A stretch of 64,000 nucleotides of DNA from Tupaia tana (Eukaryota; Chordata; Mammalia; Scandentia; Tupaiidae). Positions 37,857-49,433 of this stretch are shown here, one piece after another. A program made the translations under genes and the position numbers. Under the pieces are notes generated by a model. That model was not told the origin of the DNA. It saw only the letters and a list, made by a program, of their open reading frames with translations, and did no database searches. Position 1 is the first letter of the stretch. Every line of letters begins with the position of its first letter. The stretch covers positions 186,001 through 250,000 of the forward strand of contig JAKSZU010000132.1 of assembly GCA_026018925.1 (NCBI GenBank), written 5' to 3'.

Positions 37857-40800
37857 CTCCCTACCACACTAGCTTTGCTTGCTGGAGGCTGAATTATGAG
37901 TAGAAAATCTTCATTTCGCCTGTGCCCTGAAATATCTAGTTCCCAGTATCCATGTGGAACCTTCTCATAGAATGGCTCAACTCTCCTGCCTGGGAGATAG
38001 GAGCAGAAGGGCTTATTAACAAAACTAAAGAAGGAGCTGAGAGCCAGAGAGAAATTCTACCTTTAAAAAAATCGTAAAAAGGAAAAATTACCAAAAAAAT
38101 TGAGGAGACAGGAGCAGAGAGAGACAGAGACCTCAGAGACACAGAGACAGGGATAGAAGGCCAGAGGGGCTCCCTACCACACTAGCTTTGCTTGCTGGAG
38201 GCTGAATTATGAGTAGAAAATCTTCATTTCGCCTTTGCCCTGAAATATCTAGTTCGCAGTATCCATGTGGAATATTCTCAGAGAATGGCTCAACCCTCCT
38301 GCCTGGGAGAAAGGAGCAGAAGGGATTATTAACAAAACAAAAGATGGAGCTGAGAGCCAGAGAGAAATTCTACGTTTAAAAAAATCTTGAAAAGGAACAA
38401 TTACCAAAAATAAATGAGGAGACAGGAGCAGAGAGAGAAAGAGACCTCAGAGACACAGAGACAGGGATAGAAGGCCAGAGGGGCTCCCTACCACACTAGC
38501 TTTGCTTGCTGGAGGCTGAATTATGAGTAGAAAATCTTCATTTCGCCTGTGCCCTGAAATATCTAGTACCCAGTATCCATGTGGAATCTTCTCAGAGAAT
38601 GGCTCAACTCTCCTGCCTGGGAGAAAGGAGCAGAAGGGCTTAATAACAAAACAAAAGATGGAGCTGAGAGCCAGAAGGAAATTCTACCTTTAAAAAAATC
38701 GTAAAAAGGAAAAATTACCAAAAAAAATGTGGAGACAGGAGCAGAGAGAGACAGAGACCTCAGAGACACAGAGACAGGGATAGAAGGCCAGAGGGGCTCC
38801 CTACCACACTAGCTTTGCTTGCTGGAAGCTGAATTATGAGTATAAAATCTTCATTTCGCCTGTGACCTTAAATATCTTGTTCCCAGTATCCATGTGGAAT
38901 CTTCTCATAGAATGGCTCAACTCTCCTGCCTGGGAGAAAGGAGCAGAAGGGCTTATTAACAAAACAAAAGAAGGAGCTGAGAGCCAGAGAGAAATTCTAC
39001 CTTTAAAAAAATCGAAAAAATGAAAAATTAACAAAAAATTGAGGAGACAGGATCAGAGAGAGACAGAGAACTCAGAGTCACAGAGACAAGGATAGAAGGC
39101 CAGAGGGGCTCCCTACCACACTAGCTTTGCTTGATGGAGGCTGAATTATGAGTAGAAAATCTTCATTTCGCCTGTGCCCTGAAATATCTAGTTCCAAGTA
39201 TACATGTGGAATCTTCTCAGAGAATGGCTCAACTCTCCTGCCTGGGAGAAAGGAGCAGAAGGGCTTATTAACAAAACAAAAGAAGGAGCTGAGAGCCAGA
39301 GAGAAATTCTACCTTTAAAAAAATCGTAAAAAGGAAAAATTACCAAAAAAAATGAGGAGACAGGAGCAGAGAGAGACAGAGACCTCAGAGACACAGAGAA
39401 AGGGATAGAAGGCCAGAGGGGCTCCCTACCACACTAGCTTTGCTTGCTGGAGGCTGAATTATTAGTAGAAAATCTTCATTTCGCCTGTGCCCTGAAATAT
39501 CTAGTTCCCAGTATCCATGTGGAAACTTCTCAGAGAATGGCTCAACTCTCCTGCCTGGGAGAAAGTTGCAGAAGGGCTTATTAACAAAACAAAAGATGGA
39601 GCTGAGCGCCAGAGAGAAATTCTACCTTTAAAAAAATCGTAAAAAGGAAAATTACCAAAAATAAATGAGGAGAAACGAGCAGAGAGAAACAGAGACCTCA
39701 GAGACACAGAGACAGTGATAGAAGGCCGAGGGGCTCCCTACCACACTAGCTTTGCTTGCTGGAGGCTGAATTATGAGTAGAAAATCTTCATTTCGCCTGT
39801 GCCCTGAAATATCTAGTTTTCAGTATGCATGTGGAATCTTCTCAGAGAATGGCTCATCTCTCCTGCCTGGGAGAAAGGAGCAGAAGCGCTTATTAACAAA
39901 ACAAAAGATGGAGCTGAGAGCCAGAGAGAAATTCTACCTTTAAAAAAATCGTAAAAAGGAAAAATTACCAAAAAAATGAGGAGACAGGAGCAGAGAGAGA
40001 CAGAGACCTCAGAGACACAGAGACAGGGATAGAAGGCCAGAGGGGCTCCCTACCACAAAAGCTTTGCTTGCTGGAGGCTGAATTATGAGTAGAAAATCTT
40101 CATTTCGCCTGTGCCCTGAATTTTCTAGTTCCCAGTATCCATGTGGAATCTTCTCAGAGAATGGCTCAACTCTCCTGTCTGGGAGATAGGAGCAGAAGGG
40201 CTTATTAACAAAACAAAAGAAGGAGCTGAGAGCCAGAGAGAAATTCTACCTTTAAAAAAATCGTAAAAAGGAAAAATTACCAAAAAAAATGAGGAGACAG
40301 GAGCAGAGAGAGACAGAGACCTCAGAGACACAGAGACAGGGATAGAAGGCCAGAGGGGCTCCCTACCACACTAGCTTTGCTTGCTGGAGGCTGAATTATG
40401 AGTAGAAAATCTTCATTTCGCCTGTGCCCTGAATTATCTAGTTCCCAGTATCCATGTGGAATCTTCTCAGAGAATGGCTCAACTCTCCTGTCTGGGAGAT
40501 AGGAGCAGAAGGGCTTATTAACAAAACAAAAGAAGGAGCTGAGAGCCAGAGAGAAATTCTACCTTTAAAAAAATCGTAAAAAGGAAAAATTACCAAAAAA
40601 AATGAGGAGACAGGAGCAGAGAGAGACAGAGACCTCAGAGACACAGAGACAGGGATAGAAGGCCAGAGGGGCTCCCTACCACACTAGCTTTGCTTGCTGG
40701 AGGCTGAATTATGAGTATAAAATCTTCATTTCGCCTGTTCCCTGAAATATCTAGTTCCCAGTATCCATGTGGAAACTTCTCATAGAATGGCTCAACTCTC

Positions 40801-41298
40801 CTGCCTGGGAGATAGGAGCAGAAGGGCTTATTAACAAAACTAAAGAAGGAGCTGAGAGCCAGAGAGAAATTCTACCTTTAAAAAAATCGTAAAAAGGAAA
40901 AATTACCAAAAAAATTGAGGAGACAGGAGCAGAGAGAGACAGAGACCTCAGAGACACAGAGACAGGGATAGAAGGCCAGAGGGGCTCCCTACCACACTAG
41001 CTTTGCTTGCTGGAGGCTGAATTATGAGTAGAAAATCTTCATTTCGCCTTTGCCCTGAAATATCTAGTTCGCAGTATCCATGTGGAATATTCTCAGAGAA
41101 TGGCTCAACCCTCCTGCCTGGGAGAAAGGAGCAGAAGGGATTATTAACAAAACAAAAGATGGAGCTGAGAGCCAGAGAGAAATTCTACGTTTAAAAAAAT
41201 CTTGAAAAGGAACAATTACCAAAAATAAATGAGGAGACAGGATCAGAGAGAGAAAGAGACCTCAGAGACACAGAGACAGGGATAGAAGGCCAGAGGGG
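37857..41298 (+). repeat. C-derived segment, first unit of the nested super-repeat
   Basis: Eleven monomers in the order C2, C3, C4, C5, C6, C7/C8 hybrid, X, Y1, Y2, C2, C3. Y1 (40046) and Y2 (40359) carry ctgtctgggagata with gaattttctag or gaattatctag. The order suggests a longer ancestral unit (X, Y, C2-C8) from which the 8-monomer C copies were derived. Confidence 0.88.
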
Positions 41299-41610
41299 CT
41301 CCCTACCACACTAGCTTTGCTTGCTGGGGGCTGAATTATGAGTAGAAAATCTTCATTTCGCCTGTGACCTTAAATATCTTGTTCCCAGTATCCATGTGGA
41401 ATCTTCTCATAGAATGGCTCAACTCTCCTGCCTGGGAGAAAGGAGCAGAAGGGCTTATTAACAAAACAAAAGAAGGAGCTGAGAGCCAGAGAGAAATTCT
41501 ACCTTTAAAAAAATCGAAAAAATGAAAAATTAACAAAAAATTGAGGAGACAGGATCAGAGAGAGACAGAGAACTCAGAGTCACAGAGACAGGGATAGAAG
41601 GCCAGAGGGG
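41299..41610 (+). repeat. Hybrid monomer C4/C5
   Basis: The 5' part (ttgctgggggctg, gagtagaaaatc) matches the C4 monomer at 43801. From the base at 41367 (gtgaccttaaatatcttg) it matches C5 at 44115. The switch lies within 41346-41366. This is the junction of an 8-monomer tandem duplication. Confidence 0.9.
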
Positions 41611-43800
41611 CTCCCTACCACACTAGCTTTGCTTGATGGAGGCTGAATTATGAGTAGAAAATCTTCATTTCGCCTGTGCCCTGAAATATCTAGTTCCAAG
41701 TATACATGTGGAATCTTCTCAGAGAATGGCTCAACTCTCCTGCCTGGGAGAAAGGAGCAGAAGGGCTTATTAACAAAACAAAAGAAGGAGCTGAGAGCCA
41801 GAGAGAAATTCTACCTTTAAAAAAATCGTAAAAAGGAAAAATTACCAAAAAAAATGAGGAGACAGGAGCAGAGAGAGACAGAGACCTCAGAGACACAGAG
41901 AAAGGGATAGAAGGCCAGAGGGGCTCCCTACCACACTAGCTTTGCTTGCTGGAGGCTGAATTATTAGTAGAAAATCTTCATTTCGCCTGTGCCCTGAAAT
42001 ATCTAGTTCCCAGTATCCATGTGGAAACTTCTCAGAGAATGGCTCAACTCTCCTGCCTGGGAGAAAGTTGCAGAAGGGCTTATTAACAAAACAAAAGATG
42101 GAGCTGAGCGCCAGAGAGAAATTCTACCTTTAAAAAAATCGTAAAAAGGAAAATTACCAAAAATAAATGAGGAGAAACGAGCAGAGAGAAACAGAGACCT
42201 CAGAGACACAGAGACAGTGATAGAAGGCCGAGGGGCTCCCTACCACACTAGCTTTGCTTGCTGGAGGCTGAATTATGAGTAGAAAATCTTCATTTCGCCT
42301 GTGCCCTGAAATATCTAGTTTTCAGTATGCATGTGGAATCTTCTCAGAGAATGGCTCATCTCTCCTGCCTGGGAGAAAGGAGCAGAAGCGCTTATTAACA
42401 AAACAAAAGATGGAGCTGAGAGCCAGAGAGAAATTCTACCTTTAAAAAAATCGTAAAAAGGAAAAATTACCAAAAAAATGAGGAGACAGGAGCAGAGAGA
42501 GACAGAGACCTCAGAGACACAGAGACAGGGATAGAAGGCCAGAGGGGCTCCCTACCACAAAAGCTTTGCTTGCTGGAGGCTGAATTATGAGTAGAAAATC
42601 TTCATTTCGCCTGTGCCCTGAATTTTCTAGTTCCCAGTATCCATGTGGAATCTTCTCAGAGAATGGCTCAACTCTCCTGTCTGGGAGATAGGAGCAGAAG
42701 GGCTTATTAACAAAACAAAAGAAGGAGCTGAGAGCCAGAGAGAAATTCTACCTTTAAAAAAATCGTAAAAAGGAAAAATTACCAAAAAAAATGAGGAGAC
42801 AGGAGCAGAGAGAGACAGAGACCTCAGAGACACAGAGACAGGGATAGAAGGCCAGAGGGGCTCCCTACCACACTAGCTTTGCTTGCTGGAGGCTGAATTA
42901 TGAGTAGAAAATCTTCATTTCGCCTGTGCCCTGAATTATCTAGTTCCCAGTATCCATGTGGAATCTTCTCAGAGAATGGCTCAACTCTCCTGTCTGGGAG
43001 ATAGGAGCAGAAGGGCTTATTAACAAAACAAAAGAAGGAGCTGAGAGCCAGAGAGAAATTCTACCTTTAAAAAAATCGTAAAAAGGAAAAATTACCAAAA
43101 AAAATGAGGAGACAGGAGCAGAGAGAGACAGAGACCTCAGAGACACAGAGACAGGGATAGAAGGCCAGAGGGGCTCCCTACCACACTAGCTTTGCTTGCT
43201 GGAGGCTGAATTATGAGTATAAAATCTTCATTTCGCCTGTTCCCTGAAATATCTAGTTCCCAGTATCCATGTGGAACCTTCTCATAGAATGGCTCAACTC
43301 TCCTGCCTGGGAGATAGGAGCAGAAGGGCTTATTAACAAAACTAAAGAAGGAGCTGAGAGCCAGAGAGAAATTCTACCTTTAAAAAAATCGTAAAAAGGA
43401 AAAATTACCAAAAAAATTGAGGAGACAGGAGCAGAGAGAGACAGAGACCTCAGAGACACAGAGACAGGGATAGAAGGCCAGAGGGGCTCCCTACCACACT
43501 AGCTTTGCTTGCTGGAGGCTGAATTATGAGTAGAAAATCTTCATTTCGCCTTTGCCCTGAAATATCTAGTTCGCAGTATCCATGTGGAATATTCTCAGAG
43601 AATGGCTCAACCCTCCTGCCTGGGAGAAAGGAGCAGAAGGGATTATTAACAAAACAAAAGATGGAGCTGAGAGCCAGAGAGAAATTCTACGTTTAAAAAA
43701 ATCTTGAAAAGGAACAATTACCAAAAATAAATGAGGAGACAGGATCAGAGAGAGAAAGAGACCTCAGAGACACAGAGACAGGGATAGAAGGCCAGAGGGG
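41611..43800 (+). repeat. Second copy of the 8-monomer duplication
   Basis: Monomers C6, C7/C8 hybrid, X, Y1, Y2, C2 and C3 repeat 39109-41298 with a constant offset of 2502 bp. The duplicates share private variants such as gcttgatggagg, agtatacatg, agaagcgctt and gaattttctag. By eye they differ at very few positions. Confidence 0.93.
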
Positions 43801-46306
43801 CTCCCTACCACACTAGCTTTGCTTGCTGGGGGCTGAATTATGAGTAGAAAATCTTCATTTCGCCTGTGCCCTGAAATATCTAGTACCCAGTATCCATGTG
43901 GAATCTTCTCAGAGAATGGCTCAACTCTCCTGCCTGGGAGAAAGGAGCAGAAGGGCTTAATAACAAAACAAAAGATGGAGCTGAGAGCCAGAAGGAAATT
44001 CTACCTTTAAAAAAATCGTAAAAGGGAAAAATTACCAAAAAAAAATGTGGAGACAGGAGCAGAGAGAGACAGAGACCTCAGAGACACAGAGACAGGGATA
44101 GAAGGCCAGAGGGGCTCCCTACCACACTAGCTTTGCTTGCTGGAAGCTGAATTATGAGTATAAAATCTTCATTTCGCCTGTGACCTTAAATATCTTGTTC
44201 CCAGTATCCATGTGGAATCTTCTCATAGAATGGCTCAACTCTCCTGCCTGGGAGAAAGGAGCAGAAGGGCTTATTAACAAAACAAAAGAAGGAGTTGAGA
44301 GCCAGAGAGAAATTCTACCTTTAAAAAAATCGAAAAAATGAAAAATTAACAAAAAATTGAGGAGACAGGAGCAGAGAGAGACAGAGAACTCAGAGTCACA
44401 GAGACAGGGATAGAAGGCCAGAGGGGCTCCCTACCACACTAGCTTTGCTTGCTGGAGGCTGAATTATGAGTAGAAAATCTTCATTTCGCCTGTGCCCTGA
44501 AATATCTAGTTCCAAGTATCCATGTGGAATCTTCTCAGAGAATGACTCAACTCTCCTGCCTGGAAGAAAGGAGCAGAAGGGCTTATTAACAAAACAAAAG
44601 AAGGAGCTGAGAGCCAGAGAGAAATTCTACCTTTAAAAAAATCGTAAAAAGGAAAAATTACCAAAAAAAATGAGGAGACAGGAGCAGAGAGAGACAGAGA
44701 CCTCAGAGACACAGAGAAAGGGATAGAAGGCCAGAGGGGCTCCCTACCACACTAGCTTTGCTTGCTGGAGGCTGAATTATTAGTAGAAAATCTTCATTTC
44801 GCCTGGTGCCCTGAAATATCTAGTTCCCAGTATCCATGTGGAATCTTCTCAGAGAATGGCTCAATTCTCCTGCCTGGGAGAAAGGAGCAGAAGGGCTTAT
44901 TAACAAAACAAAAGATGGAGCTGAGAGCCAGAGAGAAATTCTTCCTTTAAAAAAATCTTAAAAGGAAAAATTACCAAAAATATGAGGAGACAGGAGCAGA
45001 GAGAGACAGAGACCTCAGAGACACAGAGACAGGGATAGAAGGCCAGAGGGGCTCCCTACCACAAAATCTTTGCTTGCTGGAGGCTGAATTATGAGTAGAA
45101 AATCTTCATTTCGCCTGTGCCCTGAAATATCTAGTTCCCAGTATCCATGTGGAAACTTCTCAGAGAATGGCTCAACTCTCCTGCCTGGGAGAAAGTTGCA
45201 GAAGGGCTTATTAACAAAACAAAAGATGGAGCTGAGCGCCAGAGAGAAATTCTACCTTTAAAAAAATCGTAAAAAGGAAAATTACCAAATATAAATGAGG
45301 AGACAGGAGCAGAGAGAATCAGAGACCTCAGAGACACAGAGACAGTGATAGAAGGCCGAGGGGCTCCCTACCACACTAGATTTGCTTGCTGGAGGCTGAA
45401 TTATGAGTATAAAATCTTCATTTAACCTGTGCCCTGAATTATCTAGTTTTCAGTATGCATGTGGAATCTTCTCAGAGAATGGCTCATCTCTCCTGCTTGG
45501 GAGAAAGGAGCAGAAGGGCTTATTAACAAAACAAAAGATGGAGCTGAGAGCCAGAGAGAAATTCTACCTTTAAAAAAATCGTACAAAGGAAAAATTACCA
45601 AAAAAAAAATGAGGAGACAGGAGCAGAGAGAGACAGAGACCTCAGAGACACAGAGACAGGGATAGAAGGCCAGAGGGGCTCCCTACCACACTAGCTTTGC
45701 ATGCTGGAGGCTGAATTATGAGTAGAAAATCTTCATTTCGCCTGTGCCCTGAAATATCTATTTCGCAGTATCCATGTGGAATCTTCTCAGAGAATGGCTC
45801 AACTCTCCTGCCTGGGAGAAAGGAGCAGAAGGGCTTATTAACAAAACAAAAGATGGAGCTGAGAGCCAGAGAGAAATTCTACCTTTAAAAAAATCGTAAA
45901 AAGGAAAAATTAATAAAAAAAAAATGAGGAGACATGAGCAGAGTGAGACAGAGACCTCAGAGACACAGAGACAGGGATAGAAGGCCAGAGGGGCTCCCTA
46001 CCACACTAGTTTTGCTTGCTGGAGGCTGAATTATGAGTAGAAAAATCTTCATTACGCCTGTGCCCTGAAATATCTAGTTTCCAGTACGCATGTGGAATCT
46101 TCTCAGAGAATGGCTCAACTCTCCTGCCTGGGAGAAAGGAGCAGAAGGGCTTATTAACAAAACAAAAGATGGAGCTGAGAGCCAGAGAGAAATTCTACCT
46201 TTAAAAAAATCGTAAAAAGGAAAAATTACCAAAAAAAAGAGGAGACAGGAGCAGAGAGAGACAGAGACCTCAGAGACACAGAGACAGGGATAGAAGGCCA
46301 GAGGGG
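43801..46306 (+). repeat. C4-C8 plus X', B2/A7-like and A8-like monomers
   Basis: Complete C4-C8 (43801-45363) is followed by an X-like monomer (45364: tttaacctg, ctgcttggg), a monomer with tatttcgcag and gagtgagacag (45679), and one with cattacgcctg and agtacgcatg (45994). The last three resemble the A7/B2 and A8 types, linking this segment to families A and B. Confidence 0.87.
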
Positions 46307-49300
46307 CTCCCTACCACACTAGCTTTGCTTGCTGGAGGCTGAATTATTAGTAGAAAATCTTCATTTCGCCTGTGCCCTGAAATATCTAGTTCCCATTATC
46401 CATGTGGAATCTTCTCAGAGAATGGCTCAATTCTCCTGCCTGGGAGAAAGGAGCAGAAGGGCTTATTAACAAAACAAAAGATGGAGCTGAGAGCCAGAGA
46501 GAAATTCTTCCTTTAAAAAAATCTTAAAAGGAAAAATTACCAAAAATATGAGGAGACAGGAGCAGAGAGAGACAGAGACCTCAGAGACACAGAGACAGGG
46601 ATAGAAGGCCAGAGGGGCTCCCTACCACAAAATCTTTGCTTGCTGGAGGCTGAATTATGAGTAGAAAATCTTCATTTCGCCTGTGCCCTGAAATATCTAG
46701 TTCCCAGTATCCATGTGGAAACTTCTCAGAGAATGGCTCAACTCTCCTGCCTGGGAGAAAGTTGCAGAAGGGCTTATTAATAAAACAAAAGATGGAGCTG
46801 AGCGCCAGAGAGAAATTCTACCTTTAAAAAAATCGTAAAAAGGAAAATTACCAAAAATAAATGAGGAGAAAGGAGCAGAGAGAAACAGAGACCTCAGAGA
46901 CACAGAGACAGTGATAGAAGGCCGAGGGGCTCCCTACCACACTAGCTTTGCTTGCTGGAGGCTGAATTATGAGTAGAAAATCTTCATTTCGCCTGTTCCC
47001 TGAAATATCTAGTTCCCAGTATCCATGTGGAACCTTCTCATAGAATGGCTCAACTCTCCTGCCTGGGAGATAGGAGCAGAAGGGCTTATTAACAAAACTA
47101 AAGAAGGAGCTGAGAGCCAGAGAGAAATTCTACCTTTAAAAAAATCGTAAAAAGGAAAAATTACCAAAAAAATTGAGGAGACAGGAGCAGAGAGAGACAG
47201 AGACCTCAGAGACACAGAGACAGGGATAGAAGGCCAGAGGGGCTCCCTACCACACTAGCTTTGCTTGCTGGAGGCTGAATTATGAGTAGAAAATCTTCAT
47301 TTCGCCTTTGCCCTGAAATATCTAGTTCGCAGTATCCATGTGGAATATTCTCAGAGAATGGCTCAACCCTCCTGCCTGGGAGAAAGGAGCAGAAGGGATT
47401 ATTAACAAAACAAAAGATGGAGCTGAGAGCCAGAGAGAAATTCTACGTTTAAAAAAATCTTGAAAAGGAACAATTACCAAAAATAAATGAGGAGACAGGA
47501 GCAGAGAGAGAAAGAGACCTCAGAGACACAGAGACAGGGATAGAAGGCCAGAGGGGCTCCCTACCACACTAGCTTTGCTTGCTGGAGGCTGAATTATGAC
47601 TAGAAAATCTTCATTTCGCCTGTGCCCTGAAATATCTAGTACCCAGTATCCATGTGGAATCTTCTCAGAGAATGGCTCAACTCTCCTGCCTGGGAGAAAG
47701 GAGCAGAAGGGCTTAATAACAAAACAAAAGATGGAGCTGAGAGCCAGAAGGAAATTCTACCTTTAAAAAAATCGTAAAAAGGAAAAATTACCAAAAAAAA
47801 TGTGGAGACAGGAGCAGAGAGAGACAGAGACCTCAGAGACACAGAGACAGGGATAGAAGGCCAGAGGGGCTCCCTACCACACTAGCTTTGCTTGCTGGAA
47901 GCTGAATTATGAGTATAAAATCTTCATTTCGCCTGTGACCTTAAATATCTTGTTCCCAGTATCCATGTGGAATCTTCTCATAGAATGGCTCAACTCTCCT
48001 GCCTGGGAGAAAGGAGCAGAAGGGCTTATTAATAAAACAAAAGAAGGAGCTGAGAGCCAGAGAGAAATTCTACCTTTAAAAAAATCGAAAAAATGAAAAA
48101 TTAACAAAAAATTGAGGAGACAGGATCAGAGAGAGACAGAGAACTCAGAGTCACAGAGACAGGGATAGAAGGCCAGAGGGGCTCCCTACCACACTAGCTT
48201 TGCTTGCTGGAGGCTGAATTATGAGTAGAAAATCTTCATTTCGCCTGTGCCCTGAAATATCTAGTTCCAAGTATCCATGTGGAATCTTCTCAGAGAATGG
48301 CTCAACTCTCCTGCCTGGGAGAAAGGAGCAGAAGGGCTTATTAACAAAACAAAAGAAGGAGCTGAGAGCCAGAGAGAAATTCTACCTTTAAAAAAATCGT
48401 AAAAAGGAAAAATTACCAAAAAAAATGAGGAGACAGGAGCAGAGAGAGACAGAGACCTCAGAGACACAGAGAAAGGGATAGAAGGCCAGAGGGGCTCCCT
48501 ACCACACTAGCTTTGCTTGCTGGAGGCTGAATTATTAGTAGAAAATCTTCATTTCGCCTGTGCCCTGAAATATCTAGTTCCCAGTATCCATGTGGAAACT
48601 TCTCAGAGAATGGCTCAACTCTCCTGCCTGGGAGAAAGTTGCAGAAGGGCTTATTAACAAAACAAAAGATGGAGCTGAGCGCCAGAGAGAAATTCTACCT
48701 TTAAAAAAATCGTAAAAAGGAAAATTACCAAAAATAAATGAGGAGAAACGAGCAGAGAGAAACAGAGACCTCAGAGACACAGAGACAGTGATAGAAGGCC
48801 GAGGGGCTCCCTACCACACTAGCTTTGCTTGCTGGAGGCTGAATTATGAGTAGAAAATCTTCATTTCGCCTGTGCCCTGAAATATCTAGTTTTCAGTATG
48901 CATGTGGAATCTTCTCAGAGAATGGCTCATCTCTCCTGCCTGGGAGAAAGGAGCAGAAGCGCTTATTAACAAAACAAAAGATGGAGCTGAGAGCCAGAGA
49001 GAAATTCTACCTTTAAAAAAATCGTAAAAAGGAAAAATTACCAAAAAAAATGAGGAGACAGGAGCAGAGAGAGACAGAGACCTCAGAGACACAGAGACAG
49101 GGATAGAAGGCCAGAGGGGATCCCTACCACAAAAGCTTTGCTTCCTGGAGGCTGAATTATGAGTAGAAAATCTGCATTTCGCCTGTGCCCTGAATTATCT
49201 AGTTCCCAGTATCCATGTGGAATCTTCTCAGAGAATGGCTCAACTCTCCTGTCTGGGAGATAGGAGCAGAAGGGCTTATTAACAAAACAAAAGAAGGAGC

Positions 49301-49433
49301 TGAGAGCCAGAGAGAAATTCTACCTTTAAAAAAATCGTAAAAAGGAAAAATTACCAAAAAAAAATGAGGAGACAGGAGCAGAGAGAGACAGAGACCTCAG
49401 AGACACAGAGACAGGGATAGAAGGCCAGAGGGG
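46307..49433 (+). repeat. Super-repeat second copy, part 1 (C7, C8, C2-C6, C7/8, X, Y)
   Basis: Ten monomers match 37234-40358 with a constant offset of 9073 bp up to the Y monomer, including the C7/C8 hybrid at 48495. Only one Y monomer is present (49120), whereas the first copy has Y1 and Y2. Confidence 0.9.
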
